Of a stretch of 64,000 nt of DNA, positions 36,391 to 46,300 are shown in pieces; position 1 is the first letter of the stretch; the number at the start of each line of letters is the position of its first letter. Both the position numbers and the translations under genes were made by a program. This DNA is from Trogon surrucura (taxonomy: Eukaryota; Chordata; Aves; Trogoniformes; Trogonidae). Below the pieces are notes generated by a model. It saw only the letters and a list, made by a program, of their open reading frames with translations. It was not told where the DNA came from and did no database searches. The stretch is from the NCBI GenBank assembly GCA_020746105.1, contig CM036619.1, positions 53,924,635 through 53,988,634 of the forward strand. Direction: 5' to 3'.

Positions 36391-36630
36391 ATGCAGCCCA
36401 GAAAGCCAACCGTATCCTGGGCTGCATCATACGAAGTGAGGCCAGCAGGTCAAGGGAGGTGATTCTCCCCCTCTGCTCTGCTCCCGTGAGACCCCATCTG
36501 GAGTGCTGCAGCCAGCTTTGGAGCCCCCAGTGTAAGAAAGACATGGACCTGTTGGAGTGGGTCCAGAGAAGGAACACAAAAATGATCAGAGGACTGGAAC
36601 ACCTCTCCTGTGAGGACAGACGGAGAGAGT
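36391..36630 (+). mobile_element. Older CR1 copy, left part (interrupted)
   Basis: CR1 3' domain sequence starting GCCCAGAAAGCCAACCGTAT and running to GAGGACAGACGGAGAGAGT, where it breaks off mid-element. The expected continuation (GAGCTGGGGTTGTTCAACCT) resumes at about 37284, after a second CR1. Confidence 0.88.
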
Positions 36631-36639
36631 TAGTAAATT

Positions 36640-37283
36640 AACTATGAGCCAGCAACATGCCCTCACTGCCAAGAAGGCCAATGGTATCCTGGGGTGCATC
36701 AAGAAGAGTGTGGCCAGTAGGTCAAGGGAGATCATACTCCCTCTCCATTCTGCCCTGGTGAGGCCACATCTGGAATACTGTGCCAAGTTCTGGGCTTCCC
36801 AGTTTAAGAAAGACCTGGTACTCCTGGAGAGAGTCCAGTGGAGGACAACAAAGATGACTGGGCGACTGGAGCATTTCTGTTGGAGGAAAGGTTGAGAGAG
36901 CTGGGATTATTTAGCCTGGAGAAGAGAAGGCTGAGAGAAGACCTTATCAATGTCTATAAATATCTAAAGGGTGAGTGCAGGGAGGATGGAGCCAGCCTTT
37001 TTTCAGTAGTGCCCAATGATAGGACAAGGGGCAATGGGCACAAGCAGGAACACAGGAAGTTTAATTTAAATATCAGGAAGAACTTTACTGTGAGGATGAC
37101 AGAGCACTGGGACAGGCTGCCCAGTGAGACTGTAGGGTCTCCATCTTTGGAGACATTTAGAACCCGCCAGGATGCAGTCCTGTGGGATGTACTCTAGATG
37201 ATCCTGCTTTAGAAGGGGGTTTGGACTAGATGATCTCTAGAGGTCCCTTCCAACTCCAACAATTCTGTGATTCTGTGATTCTG
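36640..37283 (+). mobile_element. Younger CR1 inserted into the older CR1
   Basis: A 5'-truncated CR1 copy from ACTATGAGCCAGCAACATGC to a complete tail with two ATTCTGTG octamers. It repeats the same CR1 segment as its host (GCATCAAGAAGAGTGTGGCC versus the host's version), so two copies overlap in content, which shows nesting rather than one long element. Confidence 0.88.
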
Positions 37284-37524
37284 CGAGCTGGGGTTGTTCA
37301 ACCTGCAGAAGGCTTCAGAAAGACTGTAGCAGCCTCCCAGTACCTGAGGGGGGCTTGTAAGAAAGATGGGGGCAGACTTTTTAGCAGGGTCTGTTGCCAT
37401 AGGACAAGGAGCGATGCCTTTAAACTAAAAGAGTATACATTTAGACTAGATATAAGGAAGAATTTTTTTTGCAATGGTGTTGGTGAAACCCTGTAACAGG
37501 CTGCCCAGAGAGGTGGTAGATGCT
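37284..37524 (+). mobile_element. Older CR1 copy, middle part
   Basis: Continues the interrupted CR1 from GAGCTGGGGTTGTTCAACC through AGGCTGCCCAGAGAGGTGGT to AGATGCT, where an LTR has inserted. The last five bases, ATGCT (37520-37524), are the left target-site duplication. Confidence 0.88.
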
Positions 37525-38192
37525 TGTCCTGGTTTGAGCTAACAAAACTAATTCTGTTCAGTGATTTTTGCTTTCCAGCTCAGTCTCTTCTAAAAGGCTG
37601 CACTTTCTGAAGTCAGCAGCATGTTTTTGCAGACAGTGTTTGCTACTGGCAGTGATAACACCTGATGTTTACAGTTGCTGCCTGGGACTGGGATGCAGAA
37701 AGGCTCTTGCTGATACTGATTCCTATAGTGACCAAGGCCACTGCTAGCTCCTGTGTGCCACGCTGGGGGTGCTGGGTAGTAAGAGGGGTCACAGGGAAGT
37801 AAAAAGTTGCACCTCTGGGGGGTAATAGACAGGACAGGTGACCAACGAGAGTATTCCATTTCATATACATCATATTCAGTATAAACTGAGTGATCACGGG
37901 GGTTTAGGCCTCTTTCTTCAGTGGCCGGTGTCCAGGGAGGACTCCGTCCGAACTGCCTTTGATCCCAATTCCAAATTCCTGTATCCAGCTCCCGCTGCCG
38001 CTGAGCCTGGGGCTTCCCTGGTGCCACCTGCTCTGCAGCACCAGTGGTGGTTGCTATTGGGGGGGAACAGGAGTCGGGTTTGATATCAGGTCTCTCTGCC
38101 TCCTTTCCTTTTCCTTTCCATTTGTGGGGGGAAAAGGGGGTTAGAGGGTGTCTGTCAGTATTTAGTGGCTAGCCCAGCCCTAACCCGTGACA
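37525..38192 (+). mobile_element. Intact solo LTR with 5-base target duplication
   Basis: A 668-base LTR bounded by TGTCCTGGTTTGAGC and CCTAACCCGTGACA (TG...CA ends), flanked by direct repeats ATGCT at 37520-37524 and 38193-38197. No internal retroviral region remains, so it arose by LTR-LTR recombination. The flanking CR1 continues uninterrupted once the LTR and one duplication are removed, proving insertion. A five-base duplication fits ERVL-like elements. The sister copy at 8821-9378 is on the same strand. Confidence 0.95.
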
Positions 38193-38347
38193 ATGCTCTG
38201 TCCCTGATTCAGGATCAGGTTGGACAAAGCTCTGAGCAACATGACCTAGTCGAAGATGTCCCTGCTCACTGCAGGGAGGTGGTACTAAATGACCTTTAAA
38301 GGTCCCATCCAACCCAAACCATTATATGATTCTATGACTCTATGATC
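38193..38347 (+). mobile_element. Older CR1 copy, right part and tail
   Basis: Starts with the right duplication ATGCT, then TCAGGATCAGGTTGGACAAA and GGTCCCATCCAACCCAAACC, ending in ATTCTATGACTCTATGAT octamers. It completes the CR1 begun at 36391. Confidence 0.9.
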
Positions 38348-40507
38348 TCCGACACCAGGAGCTGCTCAGCTACATTAACTGTATGGACTTTTGGTCTTTG
38401 CTCCTGAGCACTGAAAGTATGGCCAGCAAAAAGTTGTATAGGCATAGAAATTGCATCTTGGCTTAGGAAACGGGCCAAACCTGCAACAGGCAGAATGAAA
38501 AATGGAAACTCTACTATAACCTTTTCTTCACCTCAATTCTGTGTCAATGACAGTGCCACTGAGCTGTAGAATCTGGACTATAACATACATTTTTAATTAG
38601 AGAAAGTAGGAGCCTCAGTGGATGGACCCTTGGATTCTGCTACAGACTCCTGATCTGCTCTTCCCCCATGGGTAATTTGCACTGGCATCTTAAAAGACTT
38701 AATGACATGCAATTGCTTTTGAAAATTTCAGAGAGTTGTAGAGAAATGAAAACAATGAAACATCTTGGTTTTCTGCTCTCACTGCAATACAATTTGTATA
38801 GGTCACAAGTGGGATATAAAAATCTAAACAACTTTTTTTAGTGTTTTTTCAGGTATAATGGCACTACCAAGTCCAATACAGTTTTCAAATTCTGTGCTGA
38901 CTCTGTTTATTCTTTAAATAAAATAGAGTGTGACAGCAAAATCTTTTGGGTTCTTTAATTATTTTGGCACTTAAATCCACATATTTCTATCTGGCTTTAA
39001 AATGAGATAATATCCACAGCCAATTTTAAACCACTCAGCTCCTATTTGAATATCAAAGTACATGTTTGGAACCACTTGGAGCTCTGTAAGTCTCAGAATC
39101 CCTGCAGCGTTGTGCATTCACATTTAGTTACAGCGGTCCTGGGAGACGGAGTCTTTGGAAATGTTAGTTCTGTCTAATTAGAATTACATAGTCCCAGAGA
39201 CTAGTTTGTTTTTCTGAATGGGAAAGCTGGAAGATTAATTTAAAACCTGACACAGCAGAACAAAGAGCTTTCTAGGTTGCTTGTCCATCGAAGTTTTGAG
39301 AGATACAGTATCCTGTAGCCGAACGTATTCATCAAAGTCCACAGCATCCAGGTCCACCTCTTTCCCTAGTCTTAAATAAAACTAGCAAAACATTTTTGGA
39401 GGACAGAATTTTTTAGTACATGTGTTGTCTTCCAGAATTTATTTTCAAACTTGGGTCAAATTTTCCAGATGGATTCCCCAAAAGAGACATTCTTCTCCAG
39501 AAAAAAAAAAACCCAAACACTTTGGGAAGATGTGCTATTCTCCATTAAACCCTAACTAGCTGTCTTCATAACCCACTGAAGACAAGGGAGATCTGTGTTC
39601 CCTTACCTTCACCCATGAGAAGGTCTCAATCTTCAGGTAAAGTCAATCTCCATTTCTGTTTATTCTCTGCATCACTCTCAGTTTATGTATTTCACATGCA
39701 GTCATGCAACAGAGGAGACTAAGAGCAGCCCACTGCAACTTTGGAGATTGGCCTCAATAGCATGCAAAAGTAGGGGGAAATAAATTAGGTATGAAATGAA
39801 GCAACACTGATGCAAGTTTCTCATTAGGAGTGCTGAGTGTTAACTGATTGTTTTGCAATGGGAAGTACTGGTCAGTTACAATCCCAGTAAGAAAGGGATT
39901 TGGATTCAATCAGCTGCATTTCTGTTGTATGGTAAATGATTTGTCATGTTGTTAAAAAAAAATAGGTTATTTGATATCTTCTTCCGGATTTTGTTTTTCT
40001 TCCTTTAGATGGGTTACATGATTTATTCTTACTGAACACATTCCATCCAGATTTCCATTTCTCTCCAAATCTTTGATAACTTCTTTCTTCAAAACTTGTT
40101 TTTAAAGCAAAATTTTTCCAAAAGCCTTTCAAGCTATTGATGGCTGGTGCCTAAATTGATTTTTCATTTTACAGAAATATTTGCCTTACCATTATTAGTA
40201 ACATTTATTCTGCAGTGTCTCTCTGAGAACTGGAAGTGCCCCATAACAAGCCAGTCACTGGCAGCATTTATTTTCCTTTCATAATGTTTTACAAGTCTCT
40301 GTTCGTATTAAAACCTCACCCTGAGAGTCTACAGCAGACTCCTAGAGCTATTCCAACAGAAAATTCTTATAATTTCTTTATGCACCCTCTGCACTTATAT
40401 GTTTTTTCAGTCCATAGTATCTCCTGTCATTTTAAACGGCATATCAAAACAGATGGTTGTTAAATGTTGTCCCATACTGGATCTGTCAAACTTTCCTAAA
40501 CACCACA
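38348..40507. other. AT-rich unique sequence
   Basis: No gene, repeat or regulatory motif recognised over about 2.2 kb. The short ORFs show no motif. Confidence 0.6.
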
Positions 40508-40622
40508 CATCATAGAATCATAGAATGGCCTAGGCTGGAAGGGACCTTAGAGATCATTTAATCCAGCCTCCCTGTCATGGGCAGGGACGCCTCTCAACTA
40601 GATCAGGCAACACATGAGGATC
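40508..40622 (-). mobile_element. CR1 LINE 3' tail, short copy (inverted)
   Basis: The left end CATAGAATCATAGAATGGCC is the complement of the CR1 octamer tail. It matches the plus-strand copy at 16161-16275 closely over about 110 bases, including CTGTCATGGGCAGGGACG. Confidence 0.9.
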
Positions 40623-40882
40623 CTTCAATATCTTTATTCCAATAATGACAGATAGTTTCTGTTACTCTGTTCAGCTTTGCCTCTTGTGAAGACTGGCAAA
40701 ACCTTGACACACGACTGCAAATAACCCAAAGCCAGAAAACTTGACTGATATAATATTTGAGCTCTTGCCATTTATTTATGCAGTTTCTAGAAGCAGATAC
40801 AGCTTTTAGAAGCAGATAATATACTTCAAAATATGAGTTAGGTAGTTGGGCCAGGATGGTCTTTCCCTTTTCTGTTATCTTT

Positions 40883-40950
40883 TTAATTGCACTATGTTTA
40901 CTTCTATGCACTATGTTTACTATGTTTTTCAATTGCACTATGTTTACTTC
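40883..40950. repeat. Short imperfect repeat of TGCACTATGTTTACT
   Basis: TTGCACTATGTTTACTTC occurs near 40886 and again near 40933, with a partial copy ATGCACTATGTTTACT between. Confidence 0.7.
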
Positions 40951-41107
40951 ACTATTACAAAGAAAACAAACTGTAGATACCATCTCACTCAGATTTAAGT
41001 CACTAGTACTATAATATGAAGCAGTTGTCTCAGGTGTTACAATAATCATTACCACAATCGGGCATAGTTAACACATATTGACCACCTAGTATCCAACAGC
41101 AACTTAC

Positions 41108-41190
41108 CTTTTCCTTGTCTTCACATTGACTGATGAAATTCTTTTGAATCCATCAGATGTTTCCATTAAAAGAAAGAATAGTGGCAACAT
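41108..41190 (-). other. Candidate 83-base exon (possible MYOM1 5' UTR exon)
   Basis: On the minus strand TATATTTTTCTGTTCAG is a good acceptor before 41190, and GGAAAAG|GTAAGTTG is a near-ideal donor after 41108. The enclosed 83 bases begin with ATG and are open in that frame for 27 codons, but match nothing I know. It is about 9 kb upstream of the MYOM1 start and on the same strand, so a 5' UTR exon is plausible; a lncRNA exon or chance pair of sites cannot be excluded. Confidence 0.3.
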
Positions 41191-43261
41191 CTGAACAGAA
41201 AAATATAATTTAAAAAAAGTTTTAGTTAGCACACTTGGAGATTATTTCCAATATAATAATTAAGCTGAACAAAGTTTCAAGGAAAATTTGCATTGCAAAT
41301 CTACAAATTCATTGCTTTATTCAATACTCGATGCAGGACAGAGGAAATTTATGAATGAAAAACTCTTCCAAAAGTTGGAAACATAATGGTAAAAGACATG
41401 GTGAAAGCAAAGAGGAGAAAATAGAGCGGAGCTTAGTATTTGAGGCAGAGAAGGAGATACACTGAAGAAAAGAAGGAATTGAGATAAGAAGGATCTGATG
41501 GGTAAAGGCACAAGTCAGAGATAATTCTGGTGATTACTTGCCATGTGTTACTTAGCTTTAAATGCAGTAGCTCAAATAGCAACAGCGTAAGTTGCAACAG
41601 CAAAGGATTTTGAGACAACTGCTAAAGACATCAGGACTTTTAAAAAATATTTAGAAAGTTAATTAAATGATTTGAATAGTTTTTTCCAGTCACTTAAAAC
41701 ATCTGCTATAGCTGGTGGCTTCAGGCTGCAGTGCAGATACATTACACGAGGGCAGGAGTGTATTTAACTTGGAAATAGATCAATTCTGATTCTTATGTGA
41801 TGGATTGGTACTCTCTGTTTCTCCATTCATGCTGTACGACAAGTTTCCTACTTTTATGAGCAAGTTCAAATTTGAAGACTCAACCAAAGGGACCAGCATC
41901 AGCTAAAATAAGATGCTTCAAAGACTGGAGAACATACGAATTTGCAGGGCAAGATCAGTCCAGCTTCCTGACTGATAGTGGTCAGTACTAGATGGTTCAG
42001 GAAAAGATGCAAGAAATCACACAGTGGACAGGCTTGCAATCTCCTTTCCAAAGTGATGTTTCATCTTAGTAGTTTATCAGTTATTCTATGATCTTATAAC
42101 TTGTGACTTTTAGGAGAAGTTGTGGTGGCTTAAGAAAGTCCTTTATTGAAAAAGAAAATAAGACTCAAAACAGCTGTTTATAATAAAACTTCAGAATTCA
42201 GTATAAGGCTGGTCACACAGGTTAGAGCTCAACCTTTACAGACTCTCAATTTGCATTTGGTTACTTCATAAGGTGTCCAAAGTCACTGGTTCCCGTCTGT
42301 CTTTTTCTCGCTATAGCTCGTTGCTGGCTTTTTACCAGAAGCTGTCAATGTCCTGTTAGCACACTCGTGCCTCTTCCTCCGAGATCTCCTTCAGCAGGGC
42401 AGGCCAGCAAGGTGGCAGCAGCCTTCACCTACAGCAACTGGGAAGGAGCAGAGGAGCACTGCCTCGTTCCTAACAACTGGGATTTGCAACCCAGCATCTT
42501 TATACGTGAAACAAGCCTCATGACTCACTATAAGGTTAAACAACAGCAGTAGCAAAAGGCAAATCCTAATCTAGTAAACTCATCTCCTCCAAGCCATTTA
42601 GTCACACTAAATTTCAGAGGCACTCGGCCAAAACATTATGTATGCCAGCAGCAAAAAATAATTACTTCTGGATGTGTCATTTACACCTCTTTTTGCTATT
42701 TCCACCGTGTAAGCTACAGCGATGCTGACCGGGAGACGAACACCATATGGGCAACAGATGTGCCCAAACCCTACTGGCTGCAGCAGCTCCTGAGGAACAG
42801 GGTCGAGAGGTTCCCTGCCAGAGAGAGGGATCTCCGTGACTGCAGGTGGGAGAACTAAGAGGAGCTACAAAAGCAACTTACAGGGCAGGGGAGGGTCAAG
42901 CAGGGGGTCAGTTTCAGCTATTAAAATATCCTCCCCTGCCTACACAAGCAGCTGGCTTAGAAAGCAGAATATATTTTTTTCTTGATAACAGCTATCACAG
43001 GGTATAGATTTATCCATGCTAGATTTAACTAACTAAATCCAGCCTCAGCAAAGCTGTAGCTCTGGGAACATGAAGCTCAGCACAGAGCCTTTTCACTTGC
43101 TATTTAATGAGCTAATCAGCGTGGGGTGAATTTTTCAGTTAGCTCTAATCTCGGCACTACTGCAGGTGCACAGCTGACCCAAACGAACGAGGCTCTCTCA
43201 GATACATCTCTAGATGTTGGCTGTGGGGGCAATTCATTAATTATTTTTGCAGCACAAGAAC
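41191..43261. other. Intergenic sequence
   Basis: Between the two genes. Around 42120-42550 there is a GC-richer patch; TGTGGTGGCTTAAGAAAGTC followed by CCTTTATTG could be the complement of an LTR end with a polyadenylation signal, but I could not find the other end. No gene recognised. Confidence 0.5.
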
Positions 43262-43372
43262 TTAAGATCATCAAGGCTATGTTAAAACCCTTGTGATCCC
43301 TCAGTTTTACACTGAGTATGACGTCCATGGGATGGAATACTTTGCTGGTCAGGTTTGGGTCACCTGCTCTGT
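43262..43372 (-). mobile_element. LTR fragment related to the 37525-38192 family, inverted
   Basis: ATGTTAAAACCCTTGTGATC, CTCAGTTTTACACTGAGTAT and TCCATGGGATGGAATACTTT are diverged complements of the LTR block around GTATTCCATCCCATATACGT in the copy at 8821. Only this central part is recognisable; the fragment may extend left. Confidence 0.65.
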
Positions 43373-46300
43373 CCCCTCCTCCCTGCAAGTACAACATTTT
43401 TACTCTCTTCCACACTTTGTCACTGCTCAATCTCTGTGTAGAAACTGTATGAAGATTTTACATGTGCTTGTAAATTGGACCAACGTATGTAATACAGTTT
43501 TATTCAGAATATGCAAATCATTACAGAGAAAAATTCCCTCTCTTTTATTTTTTCTAACTCTGATGATGATTACTGTTGCTTTGCATAAATCACAGCAGAA
43601 TTGTGGGAGCTGGAGGGAAGTGATCTGTCAAAAATCTTCCACATGCTAATTCTATTCCACTCTATGTGCTTTCAAAAGAATCACCATTGTAGATTTAAGG
43701 TATTGTATCTCACATCTCCCAATTGTTTTGTATTTTAAATATTGTGTCATTTAATTCTTATTTCTGAGCTTGGATTTTTCATCAGTTCTTATTTTCTTAT
43801 GTCAAAACTTAGTACCTGTCACGGCCATCTCAGCTACACTAGAATTCCCTATATTTTAAATTGGACCTCTTTCCATTCAAAAGAACTGTTGGGGTTTTTT
43901 TTACCCATTTTATGAAATTTTAAATCAAGAATTTGTGAATGTTGGCCTACCAAGTATTCTGTTCTCACCACACCTGGAAACAGGCAGGAAGACTGCAAAT
44001 ATAAATGAGTGTAATTTTAAATAATTTTTTTTACTTTAAAAAGTCTTTTATTCGTAAACAACAGAGATCAGTCTAGCAAAGAAAATAGTTTCATATAGAA
44101 TCTGAAAGAAAACCCAGCTGTGATATAATGGTCTGCAGAAGGAAAAACTGGCTTTCTCCATGCCTGTGGGTCCTGCTCTTGCAGACACTGGCTTTTCTGA
44201 AGTACTAAGTAAATATGAGCTGAAGAAGCCCTGCTGAAGGCTCTCACAGATGAGTAATTGTCAAGTGTTACTAGTAGGCTGAGACAAAAACATTCTCAGC
44301 ACCAGATTAAAAAACCCAAAAACTAACCTTGAGGATGTCATTAACTTTCCGCTCTTTTCTGAAGTCTGAAAAAACACCCAGTGACTGTGGCAAAACATCC
44401 CCATTTTGCTGGCCAATTTGGTGATTCAGTACTACTCTCTTTACCAAACCGTACGAATACTGGAAATTTTCTCAGTCTGTAACCATCACCGCTGCATGCT
44501 ACCCACGGCATAAAAATCAGAAGACTTTGGTTCATACATCTTCTTTTTCGTAGAACTTTTTGTCCTTTTACTTTGTGGTCTTCCTTTATTTTCTTCTATT
44601 TTTCCTCTTTCCCCTGAATATTTTGCTCTTCACATGATCTCACTATTTCTAGGCTCCACAAACCACTGATTTCTAAATTCTCCTTACACTGAAGGGAATT
44701 GCTATTTAAAACAATGCACCACCAGCAGAATTTCTAAATCTAGCTTTACTTCAGTTGTCATTTTCAATCACACATCTCTCTAATGAGTCTGAATTGTGCG
44801 CAGTAGTATAAGACCAGCCTTTTAAGCTGCTCTGACAGGTTAGGGCATTACTATTCAACGTGTAGTATTCAGGGAATTTGCGAACAACACTCATTGGATG
44901 AGCTGCGTACACAGATAATTAACAGCGAGCTTTCAATAATGGTGGACTTCGAGTTCACAGGAAATGAAAGATTCGTTCTCCATTATCACAACCTGAATAC
45001 AGACTCCAGGAACGGCACCGGTAGGGCCCAGGCACAGGGGGGTTATCCTCTCCCTGCCTTTCCTACTCTGTGATCCCTGGCTTCTTGGTCTGCCCATGGA
45101 GATGGAAGACAACAAGGAGATACGATGTAAGAGCCAAATACGTGGAAGACTAACCAGGGAAAATAGTGCTGGAAATGTATTTCGAACCCCAGTCATCTAA
45201 GTCAAATTTGCAAACATTAAAATCCTGCTACAAAACTGGCTTTGTAACTTTTCCTTTCTTTTTTCTCTCCCTCCCCCGTAGGACAATTAAATGGAGATCT
45301 ATTTCCAAAGTGCATTTACAAAATTTTTCTATTTAAAGCTTTTGAGTCACAATCACTTGGCTGCTGCATAGCTACATCTTATTCTGAAAACGGGCCCTCT
45401 GAGAGTTTGTTCAGTAGAGCAGGTACCAGCTCTACTTAGTGCCAGTACTACCTTCTCTGGCCAAGGAAGATGTTGCAACCTGATTCTCTCCAAAACAACT
45501 GGAAGGCTGGTGATCTTGCTTTGCCTGGGTTTCTCCTGCTCACCCAGTAACTGTGGGCAGCTTGGCAGCCATTTGAAACCTGTCCAGGATCTGGCATTCA
45601 TAATTCTGCATTTTTGTCACAGACTGTCTTTGGTTTCAATGTCCTCACATATAGTTCCTTTGTGATGATTATTAACTGCCTCCAGTTCAAGAAGCTGGAG
45701 AGATACCAGTATCTTGGGTTTTATCTTTCTGTGAGTCTCTGAATTGTTTTGATAAGTGTATTATAAAAATCTTTGTCAGCATATGCCTTTACCACTGGTT
45801 CTCACTGTTGCTGACAGCGAGCTACCAGCAGGCAGAGAAGTCTCTGCCCAGGTACTTTCTGCTGCTGAACTGCTTCTAATGATGGTTCCTCCAGCACGCA
45901 TCCTCTGTGCGTTAAAACAGGCTAGATGAGTAATTCAGAGGATGACACACAAAGGGCTCAACTCTTTATGGGTGGGCATATGCAGTACATGATCCTAAAA
46001 TGCCTACTGACCTGAGTGCAACACAGTCTCTTAATTGCAAGAGATGCCGCTCTGCATGGCCCATTACACTGCTAACCCCAACAGATACGACTCCTAATCT
46101 TTATATCTATCAAGAGAGAAACAGTGGAAAGGAGATCGCCTCTAGGATTATTATCTCTATATACACTCTCTTTGGATTTATTAGAAACATTCCTACAGAT
46201 AAGAGCATAATCTTTGTAGCAATAATTAGAACGGTGATGCAGACCCACAACACTCAAAGTTACTAGATAAAGATAGGAGAGTGTGGAGTCTGGAGTTCAT

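Noticed and set aside
42119..42640. Possible further LTR ending in the complement of AATAAAGGACTTTC
   Set aside because: One plausible end only; no matching TG...CA partner or target duplication could be found.
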